A DNA stretch of 7,192 nucleotides from Chloracidobacterium sp. UBA7659 (GCA_002483395.1 DLHV01000113.1:1854-9045); one strand, 5' to 3'; counted from the first letter of the stretch, positions 1 to 6,469 are shown. Program-made: numbers and translations. The notes: generated by a model not told the origin, from the sequence alone.

Positions 1-1400
1 CGGGTGACGGCGGCGTAAACTCCGAGCAGCGGATTCAGCGGTGCGACCGGCGAGTCGGAACCAAATGCTAAAACAGCGCCGGTGTCGAGCAGCGTGTGAA
101 AAGCGTATGTTCCCTTCAAACGCTTTTCGTCAAGCCGTTTCCACGCCCAACGGCCGTCATCGATAATGTGAAATGGCTGCATTGAGGCGACAACTTTTTG
201 CGAACCGAAACGCTTTATGTCTTCCTGCCGAAGATGCTGTGCGTGTTCGATGCGGAACCTGCGGTCGCGCGTCCCGTTCGCCTGATCAGCTTTGGCGAAA
301 TTATCCAGCACAGTTGCATTTGCTCGGTCGCCGATGGCGTGGATCATTATCTGTAAACCGGCTTTATCGGCAGCGAGGATATTCTCAGGCATTTTCGGAA
401 TCTCGTCCGACGCAAGCCCGCTCGTTTTCGGATCATCTCGATATGGCTCAAAAAACCAGGCAGTCGTCGAGCCGAGACTGCCGTCGGAATAACCTTTCAA
501 GCAGCCGACTCGCAGCATGGCATCGCCGAATGCGTAGTGAATACCCGTATTTTTCCAGCGGTTGTAATTCGATAATGGCGAGCAGCCGTAAACCCGCGCC
601 TTGAGCGTACCACGCCGCAGCAATTCCTGATAAACGCCGACATCAGCGCCCGCGGACATATCCTGCACGCTGGTGATGCCAAGACTCGCCGCATGATCGC
701 TCGCAGCCTGGGCCGCCTCCAGTTTTTCTTCGAAGGATGGCTCCGGGATCACCTTTCCAACATAGCCCATCGCGGCGTCCTTAAAAACGCCCGCCGGGTT
801 TCCGCTTGCGTCGCGGACGATCAAACCGCCTTCGACATCCTTCGTTTCCTTACTTACATTCGCCAATTTCATCGCCAGGCTGTTCGCGAGCGCCATGTGG
901 CCATCAAGCCGGTCGATAAAAACCGGGTTGTCCGGGGTTACGGCGTCGATCATTGCCGCAGTCGGGAGATTGTTGGGCGTCCAATTCTCGTGATCCCATT
1001 TGCCGCCAAGTATCCAGCGGCCCTTTGGCAATTTGGCAGCGAAATCCCTGATCCGCTGAACAAATTCCTCCGGAGACTTCGCCGTTCGGAGATCGACCGA
1101 AGAAAGCTGCTGGCCCGTCTCCATAAAATGGACGTGGGCATCGTTAAAACCGGGCGTGACGACCTTACCCTTCGCGTCGATGACCCTTGTTTTCGGTCCG
1201 ATCATCGATTTTGTATCAACATCCGAGCCAACCGCGACGATCTTATTTCCGATAACCGCGATCGAAGTGGCCATGGGGCGTTTCGAGTCCATCGTGTGGA
1301 CATTCGCGTTCACCACAACGAGGTCTGCTTGAGACGTCTGTGCTGTGGCTGAAAGGGAAAAAATTGCACACAGGGAGAGGGCGATAGCTATTTTTTTCAT
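1..1400 (-). CDS. Exported YtcJ-like amidohydrolase (Amidohydrolase_3), 3' end outside window
   Basis: Metal-dependent hydrolase of the amidohydrolase superfamily, YtcJ-like branch, probably cleaving an amide or related C-N bond; the substrate cannot be read from sequence. The minus-strand frame from ATG 1398-1400 stays open to base 1, giving 466 residues with no stop. Family members are usually about 540-580 residues, so roughly the last 80-110 are missing. Residues 1-21 form a signal peptide ending near SATAQ, which suggests export. Family landmarks in order: metal-binding PGFNDAHVH (H89, H91), DGHMA (H168), [14 protein letters not shown] from K302, IHAIGDRAN (H354), RIEHAQH (H386) and [13 protein letters not shown] with the likely catalytic Asp at 449. 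All expected motifs are intact. It starts 27 nt after the stop of the upstream lipoprotein gene on the same strand, so cotranscription is likely. I see no clear Shine-Dalgarno. Family assignment is firm; substrate is unknown. Confidence 0.95.
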   Translation of the reverse strand, partial: MKKIAIALSLCAIFSLSATAQTSQADLVVVNANVHTMDSKRPMATSIAVIGNKIVAVGSDVDTKSMIGPKTRVIDAKGKVVTPGFNDAHVHFMETGQQLSSVDLRTAKSPEEFVQRIRDFAAKLPKGRWILGGKWDHENWTPNNLPTAAMIDAVTPDNPVFIDRLDGHMALANSLAMKLANVSKETKDVEGGLIVRDASGNPAGVFKDAAMGYVGKVIPEPSFEEKLEAAQAASDHAASLGITSVQDMSAGADVGVYQELLRRGTLKARVYGCSPLSNYNRWKNTGIHYAFGDAMLRVGCLKGYSDGSLGSTTAWFFEPYRDDPKTSGLASDEIPKMPENILAADKAGLQIMIHAIGDRANATVLDNFAKADQANGTRDRRFRIEHAQHLRQEDIKRFGSQKVVASMQPFHIIDDGRWAWKRLDEKRLKGTYAFHTLLDTGAVLAFGSDSPVAPLNPLLGVYAAVT

Positions 1401-1427
1401 AAAATCTATATTACCGTTGGTTTGAAC

Positions 1428-2270
1428 CTACCAGCCAGTAACGAGAAGACCGGCAGCGGCCTTCTGACTTATTCTCTGGTATTTTGCATACGCCGCAGCG
1501 GCACGTGTGCGAACTTGTTCACCACTTTCGCCCTCGATCCATCCCTCTATTGCGTCGTGCAAAGTATATGCCTCCGGAGCCATAAGGTTCGTCGTCCAAA
1601 GAAGCGGTTCGGCACCCGTTTGCCGAAGATGCTTTGCAAAATAATTGCGGCTCGCACAGGCCAGCATCACGGCATCCCGATCCAGATTATCCTTTTTTTG
1701 AATCGGTGTTTTTAAGCTGAAATCCATTAAGCCGTTGTGACCTACAAAAGCGATCAAGTTCGAACCACCCATGATCTGCAACGTTAATTCCTGTACCTTA
1801 ACATTCTCAAGTTCTTTACCCGAAACAGCCGAAAAGAAATCATCTATGGTCTGCTTCATTTTGCTTCCTTGATAAGCGTCAGCAACTAGATAAACATTGG
1901 CATTTTTGTGTTTGAAGACTATACGCTGCAGAACATTAGGCTTGGGATTCTGAAATTCGGCGATTTTCTCCCAGCGTTGGCTTTTCGAAAAATATGTTTT
2001 TACACCGTACGCCGCTCCCCAGTAAAGGTTCCGTTCCGTGTCTTCACCGTTTCCGAGGTGTGCGGGAACCGGTACGATACCTTGATTTTCGTTATCACAA
2101 AGGGCAACCAAAACATGGATTACCTTGCCTGGATTTTGGATCTTGCTAACCGGCTGAACAGGATCGGCGACGTGCGTTTCGACAGGTGAATCTATTGTCT
2201 CCGGTGTCAGACACCCACACAGGCTAACAACGGTGAGTAGAACTAGAGCAAAATATCTCTTGGTTGACAT
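1428..2270 (-). CDS. Conserved lipoprotein of unknown function, possible caspase-like (clan CD) fold
   Basis: A 280-residue protein with a lipoprotein signal: hydrophobic residues 6-17, then lipobox LCGC with the lipidated Cys at 20. The frame is open to a GTG at 2291 and an ATG at 2282. I chose ATG 2268-2270 because it gives a compact MSTKR signal peptide and leaves a short leader after the putative promoter. The body has well-defined blocks: VHVLVALCDNENQGIVPVP, NLYWGAAYGVKTYF, VYLVADAYQGSKM, LIAFVGHNGLMDF (H178), AVMLACASRNYF (C205), EPLLWTTNLMAPEAYTLHDAI and a C-terminal LLVTGW. From memory, similar proteins of unknown function occur in other bacteria, including Bacteroidetes. Seen: a His followed by Asn-Gly after a hydrophobic strand, and an Ala-Cys after a second hydrophobic strand. 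Known: clan CD peptidases place His-Gly and Ala-Cys in this order. Inferred: a related fold, not proven activity. Confidence 0.85.
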   Translation of the reverse strand: MSTKRYFALVLLTVVSLCGCLTPETIDSPVETHVADPVQPVSKIQNPGKVIHVLVALCDNENQGIVPVPAHLGNGEDTERNLYWGAAYGVKTYFSKSQRWEKIAEFQNPKPNVLQRIVFKHKNANVYLVADAYQGSKMKQTIDDFFSAVSGKELENVKVQELTLQIMGGSNLIAFVGHNGLMDFSLKTPIQKKDNLDRDAVMLACASRNYFAKHLRQTGAEPLLWTTNLMAPEAYTLHDAIEGWIEGESGEQVRTRAAAAYAKYQRISQKAAAGLLVTGW

Positions 2271-2307
2271 CGAGATTATCATCCAACACACTTAATATTT
2301 CGGGCAA

Positions 2308-2337
2308 ATTATAGCAGTGCAGGAAAAATATATCCAA
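2308..2337 (-). promoter_or_regulatory. Candidate sigma-70-type promoter for the lipoprotein / amidohydrolase pair
   Basis: On the minus strand TTGGAT (2337-2332) is followed after an 18-nt spacer by a perfect TATAAT (2313-2308). Transcription would start near 2301, leaving a leader of about 30 nt before ATG 2270. It lies in the 136-bp gap between two divergent genes. The -35 matches the consensus at four of six positions. I found no equally good promoter for the plus-strand gene in this gap. Confidence 0.45.
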
Positions 2338-2406
2338 ATTATCGGCTCGGGCTTTATTCATTTGCCTCATTGCTCGCATCTAAAAACCAGTCGGAACGTC
2401 GGAATA

Positions 2407-3909
2407 ATGAATTATAAACTCTTTGTCATACTAGTCTTGGTGCTGTCAATATCTGTGACCGCACAATCTCCGGGGGCGATCCTGAAGCGTGCTGAAAAGG
2501 CAATGGGCGGAGCAAAGGCTTTTCAGAATGTGCGAGCCTGGAGCAAATCGGGCACGATCACGAATTTAAAAACCGGCTCGATGGGAAAGTTTCGTGCGGA
2601 GACCAGCCAGCCGAACCTTTATCACACGGCGTTCGATCTTGACGGCTTTGAGATTGAGTCCGGCTTTAACGGAAAATCCGGCTGGGAGCGGGATTCGCGT
2701 GTTGGCCTGAAAACGCTGACCGGTAGTGCGAGCCTCGCCCAACACGCGGAGGCGGTTTTTCGCAATGCATTGTGGTTCAACTTTAAGAAAGAAAAATCCA
2801 AGATAGTTACTGGCGGCAAATCAACGGTTGAAGGCAAAGCGGCAAATGTCGTGCTTCTAAACACTGTGAAAGGCGTTGAGATCAAGCTGTATTTTGACGC
2901 CGCAACCGGACTGCTTCTCCGCGAAGAAAACGTTTGCGGCGATGTGTCGGAAACTTTTATTTACGACGATTACCGCGTGGTGAACGGTATGCAGCAGCCT
3001 TTCCACGTCAAAATGGAAAACGGCGGCGAAACCTATGTCGTCGAGTTTGCCGAGATCAAGCCCGCCCCGCTGATCGCCCGGACAACATTCGATTTTCCGA
3101 AGGTCTCCGGCGAGCCGCTGCCCGACATCGCAAAACTGCTTTCCGAATTGCAGTCAAATGAAGACGAGGTCGAGGAACTGCTCGATTCCTATTCATACAT
3201 CCAACGGTCGACCCGGCGGGAAGTCGGAAAGGACGGCATTCTCCGCGACAAGGAATCGGAGACTTACCAATTGTCGTTTTACAAAGGCAATCGCATCCGT
3301 CGCCTGATCGAAAAAAACGGCAAGCCGTTGAGTAGGAACGATCAGGAAGACGCTGACAAGGACGCCGCCAAACGCGTCGACGAGATCGAAAAACAGATCT
3401 CAAAGAGCGAATCGCGGTCGAAAAGCGGCCCGCCTTCTGAAGAGGGACGCCGCGTTTCTATTGCAGAGGTTTTGCGGGCGTCGAAGCTTACGAATCCGCG
3501 CCGTGAGCGATTTCGTGGCCGCGATGTGATTGTTTTCGATTTCGAACCCGATCCGACGTTCGATTTTAAGAATGCCAAGAGCATGCTCAAGTTTTTCGGA
3601 AAAACGGCGGGCGTGATGTGGATAGACGAAAAAGACAAACAAGTCGCGAGGGTCGAGGCGACCTTGTTCGACAACTACAACATCGGCGGAGGCGTGCTCG
3701 CAAAACTGAAAAAAGGCGCCTCGTTCACGCTGGAACAAGAACGCCTTAATGACGAGATCTGGCTGCCATCGCTCGCTGACATCAATCTTTCGGTTCGCGT
3801 GCTGCTGGTTAAAGGGATCGATCTGAATCAACAAATCAAATCGTACGATTACCGGAAATTTACGACCGAGGTAAAGGACGCGAAGGTCGGCGAGCCAAAA
3901 AATCCCTAA
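2407..3909 (+). CDS. Exported two-domain protein with LolA/LolB-like N-terminal domain
   Basis: A 500-residue protein with a signal peptide at residues 1-19/20 (cleavage near SVTA-Q), so periplasmic or envelope-exposed. The frame is open from a GTG at 2317, but the 30 extra residues would bury the signal peptide. ATG 2407 puts the signal at the N-terminus and has a weak GGAAC 9-10 nt upstream. Residues about 20-240 resemble the outer-membrane-lipoprotein-sorting (LolA/LolB-like) half-barrel: ILKRAEKAMGG, then short beta-strand segments, LYFDAATGLLLREE, YDDYRVVNGMQQPFHV. Residues about 250-490 form a second beta-rich domain with LTNPRRERFRGRDVIVFDFE, WIDEKDKQVARVEA and LPSLADINLSVRVLL, interrupted at about 310-352 by a charged, probably helical or disordered insert. 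I recall this second domain as common in acidobacteria. No catalytic residues are visible. Lipid or lipoprotein handling is inferred from fold only. Confidence 0.85.
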   Translation: MNYKLFVILVLVLSISVTAQSPGAILKRAEKAMGGAKAFQNVRAWSKSGTITNLKTGSMGKFRAETSQPNLYHTAFDLDGFEIESGFNGKSGWERDSRVGLKTLTGSASLAQHAEAVFRNALWFNFKKEKSKIVTGGKSTVEGKAANVVLLNTVKGVEIKLYFDAATGLLLREENVCGDVSETFIYDDYRVVNGMQQPFHVKMENGGETYVVEFAEIKPAPLIARTTFDFPKVSGEPLPDIAKLLSELQSNEDEVEELLDSYSYIQRSTRREVGKDGILRDKESETYQLSFYKGNRIRRLIEKNGKPLSRNDQEDADKDAAKRVDEIEKQISKSESRSKSGPPSEEGRRVSIAEVLRASKLTNPRRERFRGRDVIVFDFEPDPTFDFKNAKSMLKFFGKTAGVMWIDEKDKQVARVEATLFDNYNIGGGVLAKLKKGASFTLEQERLNDEIWLPSLADINLSVRVLLVKGIDLNQQIKSYDYRKFTTEVKDAKVGEPKNP

Positions 3910-3963
3910 TTGTTTTCAAATCCTTAGAAAAGTAAACCCAACGAATACCTGCGCAAATTGAAT

Positions 3964-3990
3964 CAGGCCCCCGTCGGGGCGGCCTGTTTG
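3964..3990 (+). terminator. Probable intrinsic terminator of the two-domain exported protein gene
   Basis: CAGGCC (3964-3969) pairs perfectly with GGCCTG (3981-3986). Inside it CCC (3970-3972) can pair with GGG (3976-3978) across a GTC loop, leaving a GC bulge. The stem is followed by TTTGT. It sits 54 nt after the stop codon. The U-tract is short, so efficiency is uncertain. The hairpin is made from a degenerate copy of the local repeat. Confidence 0.5.
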
Positions 3991-3997
3991 TAGAAAA
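3968..3997 (+). repeat. Palindromic repeat unit A (degenerate)
   Basis: The unit reads CCCC-GTC-GGGG then CGGCCTGTTTGTAGAAAA. The tail matches unit B through CGGCCTGTTT and unit D through TGTTTGTAG. The short stem differs from the other units by paired changes, CTCC/GGAG to CCCC/GGGG, so pairing is kept. Confidence 0.6.
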
Positions 3998-4019
3998 CGA
4001 GTTCAGTCGGGGAATTCTA

Positions 4020-4041
4020 GCTCCGTAGGAGCGGCCTGTTT
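4020..4041 (+). repeat. Palindromic repeat unit B
   Basis: GCTCC-GTA-GGAGC forms a 5-bp stem with a 3-nt loop (4020-4032), followed by GGCCTGTTT. The unit is nearly identical, inverted, to unit C 17 nt downstream. Confidence 0.8.
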
Positions 4042-4058
4042 TTGATCATTTGACGTGG

Positions 4059-4080
4059 AAACAGGCCACTCCTACGGAGT
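4059..4080 (-). repeat. Palindromic repeat unit C (inverted relative to B)
   Basis: On the minus strand it reads ACTCC-GTA-GGAGT then GGCCTGTTT. The outermost stem pair is A-T where B and D have G-C, another pair-preserving change. Against unit B the arms 4021-4041 and 4059-4079 match at 20 of 21 positions, so the pair can form a long hairpin or cruciform with a 17-nt loop. Confidence 0.8.
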
Positions 4081-4105
4081 TTATGATCGGAAATCAACCT
4101 CTGCT

Positions 4106-4132
4106 CTACAAACAGGGCTGCTCCTACGGAGC
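4106..4132 (-). repeat. Palindromic repeat unit D
   Basis: On the minus strand GCTCC-GTA-GGAGC is followed by AGCCCTGTTTGTAG. It carries the same stem as unit B and the GTTTGTAG tail of unit A, with one extra base between stem and tail. It lies 42 nt beyond the stop of the anti-sigma gene and could fold in that transcript, but no long U-tract follows, so I do not call it a terminator. Confidence 0.75.
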
Positions 4133-4173
4133 TTTCAGCGAGAGCGAAGCGTGCAAACGGATCTGATTGCTCT

Positions 4174-5025
4174 CTACGGCTTATTTAGTCGTATGTTGAT
4201 CTTGACAACCTCGTTGTCGCGTCGAACGCTTATCGATTTGGCGCTAAAACTACCGTCATAAAGCGTGTTGATCGGTTTATCGTCGATAGCCTCCATCAGA
4301 TCGCCTACTCGCAAACCCGACCGCTCAGCGACTCCGTTCTTAACCAGCGATCTAACCGTCCAGCCGCCTTCGCTTTGGTCGGCATTTATACCGATCGAAC
4401 GAAGAACCTGACGAAACTCCAATGCACCGGACGTAACGGTTTCGCTATTGTTACCGGTTGAATTCGAATTACCCTGTTCGGGTCTGAGTACCGGAATCGG
4501 AGCGGGAGCATTATTTCCGGTAGTGGTGTACGAACCACCGCCCGGAAGTTTGCGGTTTGCCGTATTTGATCGAGATGCTTTCGGTTCCTTCTTCTCTCTA
4601 ACCACAAACTCCCGCATACCCTTCTGCGGATTTTCAGCAACAACTTTGTCAGGCGCACGAGCCGCACCACTGTTTACCTCGGCCTGCGACCCCGAATTTG
4701 AATCTCGAGTGGCCGACGGTCCTGACGCATTCGGGAGTTCGACGACGGCGGGCACGTTCCAACGGCTATATGAGCTGTTGAGAATAAACGCTCCTCCGAC
4801 CAGTAGAAATAAAGCTAGTGGCAACGCATACTTCAAAATGGGAAAAAGCCGGACAGTCCTGTATTGAGCCGGAGACGCGTTTGCGAGCCGCGCCTTTAGG
4901 TGGAAATAGAAATCTTTTGGAGCATCGACCCGTTTCAGGTTCGAAAGCAGACGCGACACATTTTGGTCGTCGGGGCTAAGCACTTCGGTCTCGCCGTCTA
5001 TATTTTTTTGGTCTTCGTAACTCAT
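4174..5025 (-). CDS. Single-pass membrane anti-sigma factor with extracytoplasmic PDZ domain
   Basis: A 283-residue protein, the likely partner and inhibitor of the ECF sigma factor encoded just upstream. Residues 1-60 are a charged cytoplasmic segment with a short helical region (NVSRLLSNLKRVDAPKDFYFHLKARL split across about 22-47) of the type that binds sigma. Residues about 62-83 are one transmembrane helix. Residues about 90-200 are a Ser/Asn/Gly/Pro-rich linker. Residues about 203-281 are a PDZ domain, recognisable from GGWTVRSLVKNGVAERSG, LRVGDLMEAIDDKPI and the final strand VVKINIRL. There is no Cys anywhere, so the HxxxCxxC zinc anti-sigma motif is absent. ATG 5023-5025 starts 5 nt after the sigma stop with no obvious Shine-Dalgarno, which suggests translational coupling. 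The anti-sigma role rests on gene pairing and topology; PDZ identity is strong. Confidence 0.85.
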   Translation of the reverse strand: MSYEDQKNIDGETEVLSPDDQNVSRLLSNLKRVDAPKDFYFHLKARLANASPAQYRTVRLFPILKYALPLALFLLVGGAFILNSSYSRWNVPAVVELPNASGPSATRDSNSGSQAEVNSGAARAPDKVVAENPQKGMREFVVREKKEPKASRSNTANRKLPGGGSYTTTGNNAPAPIPVLRPEQGNSNSTGNNSETVTSGALEFRQVLRSIGINADQSEGGWTVRSLVKNGVAERSGLRVGDLMEAIDDKPINTLYDGSFSAKSISVRRDNEVVKINIRLNKP

Positions 5026-5030
5026 CGTGT

Positions 5031-5663
5031 CTAAAAATAATGTTTCAACTTCTCTTTCAGCAGGCCTCTTGCCCGGCTGATGCGTGATTTTGTCGTTCCC
5101 AGCCCGAGTTCCAGTATCGCGGCGATCTCGTCATATGTTTTGCCTTCTATATCGCGCAGGATTATCGGTACGCGATATTTCGTCGGCAATGCAACGATCG
5201 CCTTCGCGATCACCCTGTCCCGCTCGTCTTTGATCAGATCCTGGTCCGGCAGCGAGCGTTCGTCGGGCGGCTGAAACTCTCTCGTGTCCTCCGCATCGGT
5301 TTGAAACAACCCCGTCAGCGACAATATCGTCCGCCGTTTCCGCTTGCGTAGCTCACTTATCGCCAAATTCGTGGCGATCCGGTAAATATATGTCGAAAAA
5401 GCATATTCCGTATGATAACGGTCGATCGCAAAATAGACACGAACGAACGTTTCCTGGGTCAGATCGACTGCTTCTTCGTAATCATTCAAAAATCTATATA
5501 AATAATTCGTCAGCGGCCCGCGATATTTGCCGACGATCGAAGCGAACGCGGCTTCATCGCCGTTCCTGGTCGCTTCGATAAGGGCGTGGTCGGATTGAAT
5601 CTCTTCAGACACAGCGGTAGCGTATGCCTCCGTTGCGTGAGATTCGATTTTGTCCAGTGCCAT
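5031..5663 (-). CDS. ECF (RpoE-like) RNA polymerase sigma factor
   Basis: A 210-residue sigma-70-family factor of the extracytoplasmic-function type, directing RNA polymerase to a dedicated promoter set. Region 2 spans about 25-110: DEAAFASIVGKYRGPLTNYL, the core-binding DLTQETFVRVY at 68-78, and FSTYIYRIATNLAISELRKRKRR for -10 recognition. A linker of about 40 residues follows, then region 4 at about 148-207 with ALPTKYRVPIILRDIEGKTYDEIAAIL and the helix-turn-helix LGTTKSRISRARGLLKEKL. Both DNA-binding regions are complete. The frame is open to a TTG at 5699, but that codon lies in the U-tract of the preceding terminator, so I chose ATG 5661-5663; its Shine-Dalgarno is weak. The anti-sigma gene follows after 5 nt. 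Promoter control, including autoregulation, is not visible. Confidence 0.95.
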   Translation of the reverse strand: MALDKIESHATEAYATAVSEEIQSDHALIEATRNGDEAAFASIVGKYRGPLTNYLYRFLNDYEEAVDLTQETFVRVYFAIDRYHTEYAFSTYIYRIATNLAISELRKRKRRTILSLTGLFQTDAEDTREFQPPDERSLPDQDLIKDERDRVIAKAIVALPTKYRVPIILRDIEGKTYDEIAAILELGLGTTKSRISRARGLLKEKLKHYF

Positions 5664-5697
5664 ACACTCATACTTTTTTACAGCAATTTCGCTATCC

Positions 5698-5737
5698 AAA
5701 CAAAAGCCGCCCTGTGATTTAATGCACGCCGGGCGGC
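5698..5737 (-). terminator. Intrinsic terminator after the 207-residue exported protein gene
   Basis: On the minus strand GCCGCCC (5737-5731) pairs with GGGCGGC (5712-5706) as a perfect 7-bp GC stem with an 18-nt loop, followed at once by TTTTGTTTG. It lies 29 nt after the stop codon at 5767-5769 and separates that gene from the sigma operon, whose chosen ATG is about 35 nt further on. Confidence 0.75.
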
Positions 5738-5766
5738 CCCAAAGGTTGCGAAATGTTTCAATGATG

Positions 5767-6390
5767 CTATTTCGCCGCCGATCTGACGGTGAGGATCAGA
5801 AATATTGTCCCATTGGTCCTCGGCTGTGAAAGCGTGCCGACCAGCGTCGGCGAATTTTCTACAACACTCATCCGCTGGAGCGTGAGTCCGATCGATTCAT
5901 AGTTATACACAGCGTTGACCTTCCCGCTGTCATCCTTGAAACTCGATGTCTTGATGGGCACCCTTGCCCCGAATCGAAAGGCTTGAAACTGAAAAACGCT
6001 TTGCCCGGCGGCGTTTTGCAAACTTTTCATACCGGTAAGGTTCCAGTCCAGAAACGTCAGCGTATCGCTTTCCTGCACCGGTGCGTAAGCGTTAGAAACA
6101 CCTTTGTACTCGAGGCTTCCCGAATTGGTCATACGGCCGAGATATGTATTGAGAAGTTTGAAGTTAGTCACGCCAAAATCGCTTCGAAGCTGCTTCGAAA
6201 CAGACGAAAGGGATTGGGGTAAAGAGTCGGACTGGCCCGGCTCGGACGAGGCGACGACAACATGCAGTATAGCGTCGTAATTGGGTTCAGCCTGCAGTTT
6301 TGCTTCCGCCTGGCCAAAGGCCGTGGCGATGCATATCAGGAATATCGAGGAGAGAGATAGAAGTGAAAAGATTCGTTTCAGCGAGTTCAT
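5767..6390 (-). CDS. Exported protein of unknown function, 207 residues
   Basis: I do not recognise a named family with certainty. ATG 6388-6390 was chosen over the in-frame GTG at 6435 because AAGGAGA lies 8 nt upstream and the protein then begins with a clean signal peptide (MNSLKR, hydrophobic to about 25, cleavage near AFGQAEA). The mature part begins with DAILHVVVASSEPG, a beta-strand, then LPQSLSSVSKQLRSDFG, a helix, then NFKLLNTYLGRM, a strand. This small alpha/beta start is followed by beta-rich sequence with FRFGARVPIKTSS, YNYESIGLTLQRMSV and a C-terminal TIFLILTVRSAAK. From memory, similar proteins occur near ECF sigma genes in acidobacteria, but I cannot check this. It follows the LolA-like gene after 79 nt and ends at a strong terminator, so it may be the last gene of that transcript or have its own promoter. 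Envelope location is inferred. Confidence 0.8.
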   Translation of the reverse strand: MNSLKRIFSLLSLSSIFLICIATAFGQAEAKLQAEPNYDAILHVVVASSEPGQSDSLPQSLSSVSKQLRSDFGVTNFKLLNTYLGRMTNSGSLEYKGVSNAYAPVQESDTLTFLDWNLTGMKSLQNAAGQSVFQFQAFRFGARVPIKTSSFKDDSGKVNAVYNYESIGLTLQRMSVVENSPTLVGTLSQPRTNGTIFLILTVRSAAK

Positions 6391-6398
6391 TTGTTTGA

Positions 6399-6405
6399 TC
6401 TCCTT
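6399..6405 (-). promoter_or_regulatory. Strong Shine-Dalgarno for the 207-residue exported protein
   Basis: The minus strand reads AAGGAGA, 8 nt before ATG 6390. It is the best ribosome binding site in the window and decides the start over the upstream in-frame GTG at 6435. Confidence 0.85.
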
Positions 6406-6469
6406 GCAAAATTTAGGGAGTGCAAAGCTATCCACTCAATGACGGAAACAAAGTTGCAAAATAATTTTC

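Larger units (their letters stand above)
3910..4173. other. Convergent intergenic region holding palindromic repeats
   Basis: This 264-bp gap lies between the 3' ends of two genes facing each other. It contains four copies of a short palindromic repeat, listed separately, two in each orientation, and a likely terminator for the plus-strand gene. No credible coding sequence was seen; a 68-codon open frame at 4055-4261 runs through the repeats and into the neighbouring gene and is spurious. Confidence 0.8.

Noticed and set aside
173..1352. Plus-strand open frames at 173-604 and 693-1352
   Set aside because: Both lie opposite the amidohydrolase, which has intact family motifs across the whole stretch. 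Their translations are Arg/Cys/His-rich with no recognisable pattern.
1422..2189. Plus-strand open frames at 1422-1715 and 1908-2189
   Set aside because: Antisense to the lipoprotein gene, whose lipobox and blocks are convincing. No independent coding signal.
2317..2406. GTG start giving a 30-residue longer form of the two-domain exported protein
   Set aside because: It would place a polar stretch before the signal peptide, and it overlaps the putative divergent promoter. ATG 2407 fits better.
3056..3834. Minus-strand open frames at 3056-3403, 3342-3674 and 3400-3834
   Set aside because: Shadows of the two-domain exported protein gene, with low-complexity Arg-rich translations.
3968..4132. 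CRISPR array
   Set aside because: Repeats occur in both orientations, spacing is irregular (about 17-25 nt), and units are palindromic and variable with no cas genes. They fit REP-like elements instead.
4140..4174. GAGAGC/GCTCTC hairpin as terminator of the sigma/anti-sigma operon
   Set aside because: Only 6 bp with a 23-nt loop, touching the stop codon and with no U-tract. Too weak to call.
4055..4261. 68-codon plus-strand open frame
   Set aside because: It runs through two inverted repeats and into the 3' end of the anti-sigma gene, with no ribosome binding site.
5748..5775. GCGAAAT/ATTTCGC inverted repeat overlapping the stop of the 207-residue protein gene
   Set aside because: A 7-bp, AT-containing stem with a 14-nt loop and no U-tract. 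The GC-rich hairpin at 5706-5737 is the better terminator.
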